From: Isohypsibius dastychi
Lineage: Eukaryota > Tardigrada > Eutardigrada > Parachela > Isohypsibiidae
NCBI GenBank assembly: GCA_034696485.1
Contig: JAQIWT010000017.1
Location: 1-61,439, forward strand
Reading direction: 5' to 3'
DNA: 61,439 nt
A program made the translations under genes and the position numbers. Shown here one piece after another: positions 1 to 10,214 of the stretch. Position 1 is the first letter of the stretch. Each line of letters opens with the position of its first letter. The notes under the pieces are model-generated. The model was not told where the DNA came from, searched no databases, and saw only the letters and a list, made by a program, of their open reading frames with translations.

Positions 1-3000
1 TTCTTCGATTCATCTTCTTCGACCGCCTTTTCTCTTTCCCTCCTCTTCGGCTACTGTGTTTGGTTTAGAATTTCAACGACATAGACACCCCCCTTTGGAG
101 ATTTCTGTTTAGCGAGACAACTGACTTTGATCTGGATTTCAAATAACGAGGCCACATTTAAATAGCTTCTGAGAAAGTTCATGATTTTTGATCTTTAGTC
201 AAAAAGATAAGGAACACAGACCAAGAGAAGAATCTAGAATCTCTGAAATCAAAAATGAAGTTAAGAATTCAAAGATGCGTTTAAAACGAGGTTAGCTTTA
301 TTATGCATCGAAATTTTGAGCATTCTAATACAGGTCATACTTTCATGTTCACCTTCACGTACATTCATGTTTCTAAGGAAATTCATTGAGAAGACGGAAG
401 ATTGCGAGAAAATAATTCAACAAAATAACAGTATTTCTTTAGAAGAAATTATCATCTGTTTTTCATCGCCTCATTGTTAACTTCGAATTAAATCTAACTA
501 AAGAGCTGCATCAAGGAGAGAGAGAAATGAGAAATGAGAGAGAAATTGTCGAACATAAAAAAATATATGCGGAAAAGAAAATGCTTTTCGGAAAATTTTA
601 TTCACAGCTTTCGTTTAAAAGAAAGTTGATCGAAACTTGGTCTTACTTGAAAAAGTAAAAACAGCCGATATCAGCTGATACTATTTAGTTGCACCTTCAA
701 TATTAATCCCGTTTCATTCTTCGAATGTTTTACTCAGTTTCTTTGACTGGGATAACATAGCGAGTAACATAGCGAGAATTTGTTGTCGCTGCTGAGTGTT
801 GCGTCACATTTTCACTCAGTGGGTCTTATGTGGGTGAACATTAATCTGAGGAAACAGCGGACCGGAAATGCCAGCAAAAGACACAGGGCCATAGAGTGAT
901 TAATGGACAAGGATCAATTTGTGAAGATTAAATCACAAATGTTCTGCTGTTTGATTCATCCACAGATCACGTGATATTAAAAAATGAACGGATTAAAATG
1001 TGTTATACTCATCGTTTTTTGGTCGATTGACTATCGCACTTATTCATCGTGTTTTTAACTCTTAAATTTTGATCCAGGAAAAAGTTCGTTCTCAAATTTA
1101 AGGGATATTTCATGGGAGTGGTTTTTGCTTGCGATCGTAAAACGATCAATTACCGCATTTGATCAATGGGCAGAATATTTAGAAAAGCCGATATTTCACT
1201 CAGTCTATTCAAAAATATAACCGAGAAAAAAGAAGCTCAAATTCAGTATTGATCACAATTGATTTGCTGAATCTGATTTCGGCCATTCAGATGAGATTCT
1301 GACAGCGTTCAATAATTTACTTGTGCGAGGCAAAACAGTGAAAGTGGCCCTCGCGATCAACGGTTGAAGGAAAAGCTTCAATTCTATATCAAAAAGGAGG
1401 AAAGAATAACACGTCCAGGACTTCTCGAAAAAATTAAATTTTTTTACAGATTTTTCCAGTTTCAACAGATGCAAACTATCAATGGTTGTTCTGGATCAGT
1501 TTTTAATTGGAAAACAAATTGTCCCATTTATTATGAACATTCTGTTAAGCTGACAAAATCCAAGAAATTTGTTCCCAGTCATTTTGTGAGAGAGTTGTAT
1601 TTAATCGAGCGGTAGTCCATTTTACATTTATAGAGGAATGTGTGCCAAAGTCACGAGGCCGGACGGCGATGAATGGTGAGATTCGTTTGAGAAGTGCCGA
1701 TGATACGAGCGGAGATATGGATCGTAAAATTACAACGCGGAGAGCGCAGTAGGCGAAAATAGAATATTAAATCCAGAAGCACAGCATCTTAACCTGCTCG
1801 TTAAAATCCACCGGTGAACGCGCCGATGTTTGACTAACTGCCCACCAAGATAAAATTCGAGAACAGGAAACATTTTGAAAACGTCTGAGTGATTCGTTTC
1901 GTTTGATCGCGTACTTTGCACACAAAACAGATCTGTAACTCTGAAAAACTCCAGTCTCATGAAAAATTTTAGGGGAAGGCTATGCGGACAACCTTTTGCA
2001 ACCTTTTTACTAAACAAGCAACTTTTTTCTTGATTTACAATTGCAAACTTTTACTATGCGAACAACCCTTCTTTTTTTAAGGTCAGCGGTGCTTTTTCGG
2101 TTTCGGGTTCGTGCTCTTTTGAACCACGAGGTCTCCAAACTCTCTAGTAGGGGCAGTGGTTTTCTCATCTCAATGACAAGCCTCGAATGTGGAAGTGTAC
2201 CGGTTGTCAGCTGGAGATAAGAATTCGATGGACGTGCACTCGAAAAGAACAAGTACGGTAATGGCTACGGGTTCGCGCTATTAAGGCGTGAAAGCCACTC
2301 GGTTTCGAGGTGATTTCCCCTCTCACGCTCACAGGTGAGCGCGTTCCGGAGCAATGCGTGTGTGTCACCCGTTGTTTTTGCGTACCGCGTTCCAGTGGAA
2401 TAAGAATAGAACAATAGCGGAACGCTACGCGGAGCGTAGCGCGATTACACCTTGGGAAGCATTTTAAAAACCGTACAACTAGAATCCTGTCCTTTGAAAA
2501 AATTCTATGAAATGCTATCAAATGAAAAGCGTTGCATTGAGGTTCGGGAGGCCAAGCAGTTATGGCTCGGGCGGTGGTTTCACTGAGATGAGTGTCAGCT
2601 TCGTTTCTACTGTATTAGAAAAGCCGAAGCGTAAGCGTTTGACCGTTAGATTTAACTTAGCAGGGGTGAGGGAACATGGACCATGGGGGGAAAAAGTACA
2701 CCCCCAGCAGCATTATGTTGTTTTTTTGAGACCATGGAAGGCGCGTATAACGTGAATCACAAGCTCACTTTTCTTGGTAACGCAAACGCATAACTCAGCG
2801 AGGATTACTTGAGTAACGCGAAACGTGACAGGAATAGTACAGTGACCGGGATTGGGCGCTTGATGGAATCTGATAATGACCAAGACCCGTTTTTGAAAGC
2901 AAACTAGACAGAATGGTCAAGCTTTAATCGAAGATAGAGAAAGAACCAACAGCTCTAAAATTTGTTCGAAAATATTGCATTATGAGCCAGAAAATGACTT

Positions 3001-3700
3001 ATTCTTCAGTGAGCGCAATTCAAAGATTTGAAAATTGCTTCTCATAGTTGACGAAGTGTATATGTTACAGTTTGACTGTTTTCATAGTATGACTGAACGT
3101 ATGAACAGCCAGTTGAGAATGACGAGCTCATACGAACTATTTTCGGTGGAAGGCAATGCTCTTTTTGGTGATTGTGGACAGCTTTGTCCTGAAGAATCCG
3201 TTTGTGTTTGAAAACATGCGAGAGCCAAGGAGAATGGCCAGATAGCGCTGGAAGTGCCTGGGAAAATACGAAAACAAACATCGCAGGCATATCCCTATTG
3301 GTCTCGATGATTTTTTGAGAACACACTGGAGAAAAAACTAGGATTTCGTGCATGAGGGAACGTGATTTGAAAAGCTGCATAAGAAAAAAATTCTGTGTCG
3401 AATTGCCTCCCAGAGTTTGATTTTCTCAGGGAGTCAAGAGGTCGATTCACTGTGGTTTCAAAATTGCTAGAATCAATCTTCATCGTGATTCGTGATTGAA
3501 ATCGCGATTTTGAAATCAATGAACTGATTTCAGAGTGAAAAATGCGAACTTGACAAGATTTACATTACTATATGGGTTTCCATTCGCGATCACAATAAGA
3601 ACTATCGGGGTGGTGGTGATATCGCTGGATGAATTTTTATATTTTGCAGTGTTGTTCGAGAATCGGAAACACGACAGACATTGATCCATCAACCCATCAC
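1..3700. other. Non-coding stretch, no gene recognised
   Basis: AT-rich sequence with only short unconvincing open frames on both strands; none shows a domain, a signal peptide or a consistent splice model. The one local structure I see is a GC-rich hairpin at 2,423-2,441 (8-bp stem CGCTACGC, 3-base loop). The lower end presumably contains the 3' LTR of the neighbouring gypsy element, but I could not define it. Confidence 0.4.
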
Positions 3701-3775
3701 TCCCGACAAGCCTCCGAGCAGGCATTTAACGCCGTCACCACCGCAGCGAACAATCGTAGCTCACATCATGAAACT

Positions 3776-4070
3776 TTACGGACATCTTCCACTGGGAAAT
3801 CTTGGCTTGCCGGAGGGGTAACGGAGACTACGCGATGCCACACCGGTCAAGATCATCGACTTCAACACCAACTCGTTTTGTTGGTGAGCAGTTCGTCTAA
3901 CCACTTCGAACGGTCCGATCCAAGGATGAGCTGGTTTCTTTGTGCAGTCGGTGGCTCGGTGCGGAGCAATCAAAAGTACTTTGTCTCCAACATGATACTG
4001 TACCTCTTTACGCTTGGTATTGTGATCGTTTGCAGCATACCTTTGGTGCCCGTAGATATTGTGGGTGGCA
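3776..4070 (-). pseudogene. gypsy integrase C-terminal domain
   Basis: Minus-strand sequence contains HNIYGHQRYAANDHNTKRKE, then YHVGDKVLL and HPWIGPFEVVRR. These are the helix, the first SH3-like strand and the GPFxV strand that close gypsy integrases. It marks the 3' end of pol in this element; the LTR should follow at lower coordinates but was not identified. Confidence 0.8.
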
Positions 4071-4239
4071 AAGGCATAGTGGTCTCAGATTCCCTCAGTG
4101 ATGTCTTGCGGGAAAGGTCATTCGCTCTTTACAGGGAGTGAGATATCCATTGGGAAGGAGCAGTCGATTCCATGCACCATTTTAAAGAAATTTAGCTGGG
4201 TAATGGAGTTCGTCGTGGATTTCATCGCAAAGGTAATTC

Positions 4240-4640
4240 AACGCAAGCAGAAGCTCCAATCTTTCTTTGAGTCGCAACCCTTTTTGCTGAGCACAGAGCC
4301 CAGAGTGCGGTTACTTCGCTCGACAACGCCGGTGGGGTTGGGTCGCCTTCCGGAGCTTGGGTGGTGTTCAGTTTTCATGAGCTGTAGTAAATTTTGAACC
4401 ACAGAGCCCATGAATTCAACGCCGCGTTCACTGCGCATGACGTGAGCAGATCCAAAACGTAGGAAAACATCATAAAGGAAAAACTTCGCCACTGTGGCAG
4501 CAAAGTGATTCGCGACAACCTTGGTGACTAGAAAAGAAGAGAACTCATCGATGCATGTAAGAATTTTTCTGTAATTTCCGCTCTTTCTTAGTGGACTGAC
4601 AGTGTCCGCGCAGATGGAGTCGAACCACCTTTTATATTCA
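4240..4640 (-). pseudogene. gypsy integrase catalytic core (rve), second Asp replaced
   Basis: The minus strand encodes the rve core: the first catalytic Asp in SICADTVSPL (about 4,604-4,606), then LTCIDEFSSFLVTKVV, LRFGSAHVMRSERGVEF, and VVERSNRTL with the catalytic Glu. In active integrases the second acid is Asp in a motif of the form xSDxGxEF; here it is Glu (codon 4,427-4,429), so the triad reads D-E-E. The core continues into the C-terminal domain after frame changes. Confidence 0.85.
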
Positions 4641-6100
4641 TTATTACGACACTTTTAGTTGTTTTTACATGCGGAGGGATCGGTAGTAAAATTGCATTTT
4701 CGCGTCCTTAGGGACGAGGAGAGGGACGAGGGACGAGGTATTTCCCTTAAATGGCTAGGAAATGAGGGAGAAGATTGAGGAGCCTAAATACGCGAGGGAG
4801 GAAATTAAGGAAGATCCCTTGAATCCTAGATACGATGAACTATGACAATTCCCGGCCACCCCAATATATGGAAAATGTCAAGTTGGTCGTAAATCAACTT
4901 GAAAGAATAATTTTTCAGGATTTTATAATATGGTCGACTCAACTGGAAAGTGAACGCTCTTTGGAAAATAGGAGAACCGAAACGTAAGAGGACTGGTTTA
5001 TGGCTGTTGGTAACCAAAAAGACCGTTGGAAATGCTTACATGATGATGATGCCCAGTGTCAGAAAGATTCGAGCTTAAATAGATTGAGATGGAAGAACAG
5101 ATAGCAAGTCGATGAACTAGCAATTGACCCGATGATAGAGAAAAACAAAAGAAGGAAAATTCGAGGTCATGATGAAAACATAGAAAAACAGGCAGCTCCG
5201 TAGAACGGGAACTTATTAGGGCGATGAACTGATTGAGAAAGCAAAGGTCAAGAATTAGTTCAGTCACTTTGCTCCCATAACTTGACAAGAATGATTTCGA
5301 TTGCCCGTACAGGGAATAACGCACATGGGCATAAATGCGTTGTGCTGGTTTGTTTGTGATGTATGTTGGCTCATGCGCGTTATTCCCTGTACGGGCCAGA
5401 GGCCGGCAATGGAAATCATTTTCCATATATCGGGGTGGCCGGGAAATGTCATCGTTCATCGTACCTATTTTAAATAAGAATTGCAATAAATTGAACGTGC
5501 AGCGTTTTGCTGTTGTGGTCAGGACCCGCAATGCAAGTTGATGAGCGTGAGCCCGGCTGACATAAGCTCCACACCGGGGTTAACGCTCAGCTCTAACGTG
5601 TAAATTTTACTTCGTATCATTCAGGTCCACTTATTTCTTCTTCTCTGCTCTTTTCTTAACTTTCTGTCATCTTGCCATCAGAAATAGCATGTTCTCTGCT
5701 GTCAGAAACCAGAGAGATGTCGAAGATTTTCTAAAGCTAGAAAGTTCATGATTCCCTGGCGTGATCGGCTGGGTTCCAAGGCATTGCAAGCGACAATTTG
5801 CCTCCAATCTTAATAACAGAATCCTTAGGTCTTTGGCTCAATGGTTAGAGATATTTCTGAATAATTCGTTCCAGTTGTACATTCTTACCGAAAGTCTTTT
5901 TTTGTTCTGTCAGTGAATCAAAAAAAATTCCAGTGATGACTCAACATGTGGGTGCGACTGACTCGAGATACGCTATGAGGAAATAAGGCTTTTCCCTTAA
6001 ATCTTCAGGTTCCTAAAATTTCTAGGGAGCTACTAAGGGAGCCGGTAAAAATCGAGGGTGGCAATTCCCTTACCCTTAAATTCTGAGGCTAGGATTCCCA
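4640..6100. mobile_element. Insertion splitting the gypsy integrase
   Basis: Sequence between the integrase core and its zinc domain. It holds MITE copy 1 flanked by two related AGGGA-rich stretches (about 4,700-4,820 and 5,980-6,090) with recurring CCCTTAAAT words. These may be the arms of an older element into which the MITE jumped. I could not define its termini. A tRNA A-box-like string is at about 5,831-5,850. Confidence 0.5.
4833..5461. mobile_element. Foldback MITE, copy 1 (629 bp)
   Basis: The ends are inverted repeats: the left end from 4,833 reads CGATGAACTATGACA then TTCCCGGCCACCCC, and the right end (reverse complement from 5,461) reads CGATGAACGATGACA then the same TTCCCGGCCACCCC. 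Each is followed by ATATATGGAAAATG. A TA dinucleotide flanks both sides (4,831-4,832 and 5,462-5,463), as expected for TA target duplication. Inside, GCCCGTACAGGGAATAACGC at 5,303-5,322 pairs perfectly with 5,377-5,396, so the element is strongly foldback. No transposase is encoded. TA insertion points to a Tc1/mariner-type helper by inference. It lies within the DNA that splits the gypsy integrase. Confidence 0.8.
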
Positions 6101-6109
6101 ACTCTTATT

Positions 6110-6340
6110 GGTAGAGATCGGGAATTTCTGACTTTTTCGTCTTTTGCCCAGCCGCAAGTTTGACAGACTGTGCATGTCGCGCAGCATTTCCGCACAAATT
6201 TGGCCATCGGAGAAAAGTGAAAGCTGGAAGCCATGAGGTCCAGGCAATTCTTGTACCCAAGATGGCAGGCCCGGAACGTTCATCGTGAATGGAGCAGGAG
6301 ACGTCCGCCCACATGGATTCAGGAAGAACTAAGGTGTCAC
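6110..6340 (-). pseudogene. gypsy integrase zinc-binding (HHCC) domain
   Basis: Minus-strand sequence has a GHLG-like helix (CHLGYKNCLDLMASSFHF) and the paired cysteines of CATCTVCQTCGWAKD, matching the integrase H2C2 domain. The usual Gly of GHLG appears as Cys here. The domain stops where the inserted DNA begins at about 6,100, and its partner catalytic core resumes at 4,640. Confidence 0.75.
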
Positions 6341-6559
6341 GACGGTTGCCATCTGGTGTGAATTCGAGTTATAGAAGACCATTGTCCAAGAAGAATCCGC
6401 TGGCTAGGCGCTTTTGTCGCTCGGATGTAGAGCGAGTAGATTCTTCAAGAAGATCGATGAGTTGGGATCAGTACTTGTCAGCGAGTTGTTCTGCTCGTGA
6501 GTCAATGCGCTGTATCTGCAGAATGGAGTGCATCCTGAGCAGCAAGAGCAGATCGGTTT

Positions 6560-6850
6560 CGGAGCAGTGCTCTGGAGGAGGGAAAATTGGGTTACTTGAA
6601 AGGGCATCCGCGTCGCCGTGGTCCTTGCCGCTGCGATGTTCCACCTTGAGTTCGAAATGTCCTAAGAAGGTAGCTCAGCAAGCAAGTTTCTGGGTATGAG
6701 TTCATAGTGACTGTACCCAAAGAAGACTGTGATCGTCATTGACGACAGTGCAGGGCCATCCAACTAGATAGTGCCGTCATCGCTCAATGGCGTAGACCAG
6801 CCCTGTGCATTCTCTTTCAATAGCACTCGTCAGCTGTTCTGTTTGGGTGA
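6560..6850 (-). pseudogene. gypsy RNase H fragment
   Basis: Minus-strand sequence shows the characteristic ERECTGLVYAIER helix, then a RHYLVGWPCTVVNDDHSLLW segment, and after that the tether-like HFELKVEHRSGKDHGDADAL, equivalent to the HRPGKxNxxADALSR sequence that ends RNase H in gypsy elements. The third catalytic Asp neighbourhood (NDDHSLL, where relatives have TDHxAL) is kept, but stop codons interrupt the frame. It sits exactly between the RT and the integrase zinc domain, as expected. Confidence 0.75.
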
Positions 6851-6949
6851 ATTTCCGGGAACAGCAGCTTTCTTCATACTTGGCTTCATACTGTTTGACC
6901 ACCTTTTCAGATACGACGTACCCGAGGACTTAAGCCGATGGCAGAGTGA

Positions 6950-7620
6950 ACGTGCATTCCGTGGGATTCGAGGTAAAATTACCCTCCCTGACGCGTTGGG
7001 GGACCAGGCGCAGACCGTGCTTGTGCTAATCGAAGATTACGGGGGGGGGGATGTTGATTTCGTCAAAATATACACTGCAATGGCGGTAGAGGAGGTCACT
7101 CATGAGGGTGTTAAGAGCATGTTGGAGAATGGCGGTTGACCGATAGATCCCCATTGTGAGTGTGACATACGTATAGTTTTGAGCCGGTGTGCTGATGGTA
7201 AGGTACGTAGTAGCGGCAGTGTTTAGTGATTGAAAATGGAAGAAATCCAGCTCTCAAGTCTAAGCTTGTGAAGAACCGACAGTTTTGCATACAGTCCAGG
7301 ATGTCGCTGACATATGGGATGGTGTAGCGCAGAGGTTTGATGACTTTGTTTAGTTGGCGGAAGTCACCCACCAATCGGTATGCCTATGCACCATTAATTT
7401 TCTTGACAATGTTAATCGGACTCTAACAGGAACTTTTCGCGGATTCGGGAAGTACTTTCTTGACGTTTTGCGCCACTGGCTTTTGTGCCGCTTCCATTTC
7501 TTCTGGCGCGAAGCGCCGTTGTGGGACCCACACAGGTACAGATGAAGTACATTCAATCACGATAGCCGAGATCGTGCCTATTTCGTGGCGAGTATCCGCA
7601 GCCAGGAAGAGGTCCTTGAA
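6950..7620 (-). pseudogene. gypsy reverse transcriptase fragment
   Basis: The minus strand gives the N-terminal RT approach (RRFAPEEMEAAQK, then a VKKINGA segment), followed by the uninterrupted core VGDFRQLNKVIKPLRYTIP and FTSLDLRAGF. These correspond to the first RT motifs of Ty3/gypsy polymerases, including the first catalytic Asp in SLDL. After a frame change a diverged FQxxMN..LSDLLY region leads to the metal-binding box, which reads VYFDEINI instead of YxDD (Glu codon at 7,059-7,061). That substitution and the frameshifts make activity very unlikely. A run of ten G bases at 7,041-7,050 lies just after the box in minus-strand sense. Confidence 0.85.
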
Positions 7621-8059
7621 CTTTCTGATCAGATTAAAGTTTTGGGTACGTCGATCCGAAGTTGATTCACGACCCATGAGCAGAGCCGTTGCATCAGCGA
7701 GGTGAACCAAAATGTAAACTGCTCCTTATCGTCTTTCTTTGGTGTAAAGCTACCGACTGTGAAGGGGAAAAGTAAGTTTTTTTTCCCGTTGCTGCCATTG
7801 GAGAATTCGTTCCCTGGGGGACGGCCTTATGTATTTGAATGTCTGCTGCTTCTTCGCATCTGTAGTACCAGTGAGAGCGACCACATCTGTGAAAGTGTTT
7901 GGGATGCATTGTGGTCGCTGAACAGTTATAGAGATGTTTCATGAGGTAATCTTTATTGGCGTGCAGGGTGCCACATGGACATTCCTATTCTGGTTCGTTG
8001 GCTTGCTACAGGATGTGAAGGCACGAGCGTGCGTGGATACGCTTTCTGAGAGGCGATTT

Positions 8060-8480
8060 CCAACACTTTGCCACAGTTACATTCGACGTGGTCAGGGGAT
8101 CAAAGGATGCCTCGTTGTTCCGGATTGGCAGGATCTTGGTGACGATGAAGCAGAATGTGACCCTGGGTGTTACACCCACACCGAATCTCGTAAAGTCACC
8201 AAATCCAAGGATAACGTCATTGTAAGCCGGCGTTTTGTTGAAAACTGCACAGGTGGTGAGACTTGTTTGTCCAAGAACCGTGAGGTGAAGGTCAATGGTA
8301 CCTGAAGAACCTATGATATGTCCACTTGCGGAAATAATTGGCTTAACCTGAGTGGAGTTTGATGGTGTCGTTGATTTGGAGTTGTTGGATGACTTCTGAG
8401 CTGAGCACTGTGACTGAAGATCCGGTGTCCAGTAAGGTTTTGGCATCGTGACCCTCTACCCGAAGAGGTATGATCGCTTC
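8060..8480 (-). pseudogene. gypsy aspartic protease fragment
   Basis: The minus strand encodes the retropepsin active-site loop LLDTGSSVTVLS (DTG at about 8,414-8,432). It is followed, after a frameshift, by the hydrophobic strands and the ILGFGDFTRFG segment that closes this protease family, where many homologues have ILGxDFL. Retropepsins act as dimers to cut the Gag-Pol polyprotein. Upstream on the minus strand (8,456-8,725) is an open stretch containing GPLGVGLTQEEFLQNL, probably the end of gag, but I do not recognise a capsid domain. The fragment is about 120 residues, near the normal length, but is out of frame with the RT that follows. Confidence 0.75.
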
Positions 8481-8749
8481 CGGCGTCTTGGAGGTGCTGC
8501 ATGAGGTGACCTCCGGAATGTTGACAGTGTGACGGCTTGCCGCGAGTTCTCAAACGTCAAATTCTGGAGAAATTCTTCCTGAGTTAGCCCAACACCGAGG
8601 GGACCGCAGATACGATGTATGGCCATGAAGGGATGGCGGACGTCTGCTCTTTTCACGGTTTTTTTGAAGATGATTATTCTTTCGAGTATGAATTCATCAG
8701 CAAAATAAAGAGACGTAACAAGCACCAGGGGAATGGCTAGAACAATTCA

Positions 8750-9730
8750 TGATAGAGAGTTGGTAGTTTGTACGAGCGTGAATTCGAGAACACAGGAAAT
8801 CTGTAATCTGAAAGCTGACGGTGTCACCGTGAAGCTGACAGTTAGCTGAGGTGCTTAGCGGCAATTCGGTGAGCAGGAGGATGGCAGAAAACGATTAAGA
8901 TAAAAGAGATGTCAGCACAAAATGGACGTGAAACCAGTACAGAACAGAGGTGCAGAAAAAAGAAGCGTAAGCTGAAGAGAGCCAAACCGTAAGGTTGACT
9001 CTTACCTGTTCCGTGAGCTTTGACGTAAAGGCAGTTGGACTGAGGTTCCAGTGGTGATCACTGTCTCCCGTAGAGCAGTGACTCAATGCAGGGAAAACTT
9101 TCGAGTTTTCCTCTTTTCAAGAATACTGATCGAACGAGTACTTGTCCGCCGCAGGGAGGTTGAGTCCAGATGTTCAAAGTGTCCCCAATCCAATTATTTG
9201 TAATGGCGTGCACTCCGTTACAGGAGTGATCGCCATTACAGGTCGTAAAATGGAATACCACTGTTTCGGCAGCAATTTGTGAGGCCTAGTAACTCAGGTT
9301 ACAACGATTGACTATGGCCAACGGATTCAGATCGCCTGATTGTCGGAGAGAAGCTTTTATTCAATGACACATCAAAGCAGAGGCGAATAACTGACTCAAC
9401 TCAAAACTGTGACACTCACACACGAGTTTATTTTCCTCCCTTGGAACTGCAAGACAATGCTCTATTAATAAGCACACATGATTCATATCAACTGCACAGG
9501 GAGACGGTCAGAAAGTTTTCGCTCCGGTAACTGGCAACTGGGCGGTTTGTAAGGGACCTGACATCGTCAGGACAGTCATCGGCACAAGAAAAACAGTGTT
9601 GTTCCCGGGAAGAATCACTGAGATGAGGGCTGTTCATAATTGCTGCTACGTCGCGTTCCTGTTGCTCAGCATCAATGTGCCGGCGCTTTGTTCGAGTTCG
9701 GAAATGATTATCTGACTGAACGGATTCTTG
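8750..9730. other. Non-coding stretch with one hairpin
   Basis: No coding signal recognised. A hairpin at 9,200-9,239 has GTAATGGCG pairing with CGCCATTAC and a further ACTCC/GGAGT pair inside, looking like a small foldback. The 5' LTR of the gypsy element would be expected here or further on, but no second copy was seen to define it. Confidence 0.35.
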
Positions 9731-9737
9731 AAGGTCG

Positions 9738-10214
9738 TCAAAGCCGATGTAGATTCCTTCCAAAAACCGAAGAATTCATACGTGGCACCATGAATCGAGG
9801 CGTAAGTAAAATATGCGGGTTTGGGCATCTCAAAAATGGAATCGAGTTAAAGTTTGAAGTTTTTGATACTCTGAAGACCATCGGGACGACGCCAACAGGA
9901 AGCACGGGCTTTTGAAGTCTCTTCAACGTTGCAGTTCTCAGATTCTGGTTTGGCCGTAGTTGACCAGATTCTGGTGACACCACCGGCTGTTCCGAAACCG
10001 TTCCTTCGAATCTAAGAATCACACCAAATGCTTTCTGAATTCCGCAAACAGGACAATCCTGGTTGAGGGTCACTTCCTCAGTCCGAAAAGTAGTAACATG
10101 GTCTGTCTGGGTGGTCAACCATGAACCAACTGGTTTGGCGTCAGCTTCATAAGCAAAGTCGGAAGGTGCGACGCGCTTCAATACTATTTTGTCGACTCTT
10201 AGCGGACTACCCAT
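9738..10214 (-). CDS. Unidentified open frame, 158 aa
   Basis: One of the longer uninterrupted frames in this part of the window that a repeat does not explain. It starts MGSPLRVDKIVLKR and includes one CPVC pair (in LNQDCPVCGIQKAFGV), which could bind metal or form a redox pair, but there is no surrounding zinc-finger pattern. There is no signal peptide or membrane helix and no obvious splice partner. Length alone gives weak support; it may be chance or an exon of a host gene or of the gypsy gag region. Confidence 0.2.
   Translation of the reverse strand: MGSPLRVDKIVLKRVAPSDFAYEADAKPVGSWLTTQTDHVTTFRTEEVTLNQDCPVCGIQKAFGVILRFEGTVSEQPVVSPESGQLRPNQNLRTATLKRLQKPVLPVGVVPMVFRVSKTSNFNSIPFLRCPNPHILLTPRFMVPRMNSSVFGRNLHRL

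Larger units (their letters stand above)
3776..8500 (-). mobile_element. Decayed Ty3/gypsy LTR retrotransposon, pol region
   Basis: Read on the minus strand, the pol domains appear in the usual Ty3/gypsy order: protease (about 8,480-8,060), reverse transcriptase (7,620-6,950), RNase H (6,850-6,560), integrase HHCC zinc domain (6,340-6,110), integrase catalytic core (4,640-4,240) and integrase C-terminal domain (4,070-3,776). The reading frame shifts several times and carries stops, so no full protein can be made. Between the HHCC domain and the core lies about 1.4 kb of extra DNA where related elements have well under 200 bases. I could not find paired LTRs or target duplications, so the ends are approximate. 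The domain calls rest on clear motifs; the conclusion that it is dead follows from frameshifts plus catalytic substitutions. Confidence 0.85.

Noticed and set aside
5264-5452. Similar small open frames here and at 43,143-43,346 suggesting a conserved peptide
   Set aside because: Both are the shared DNA of the two MITE copies read on one strand; the similarity is at DNA level and includes the inverted terminus.
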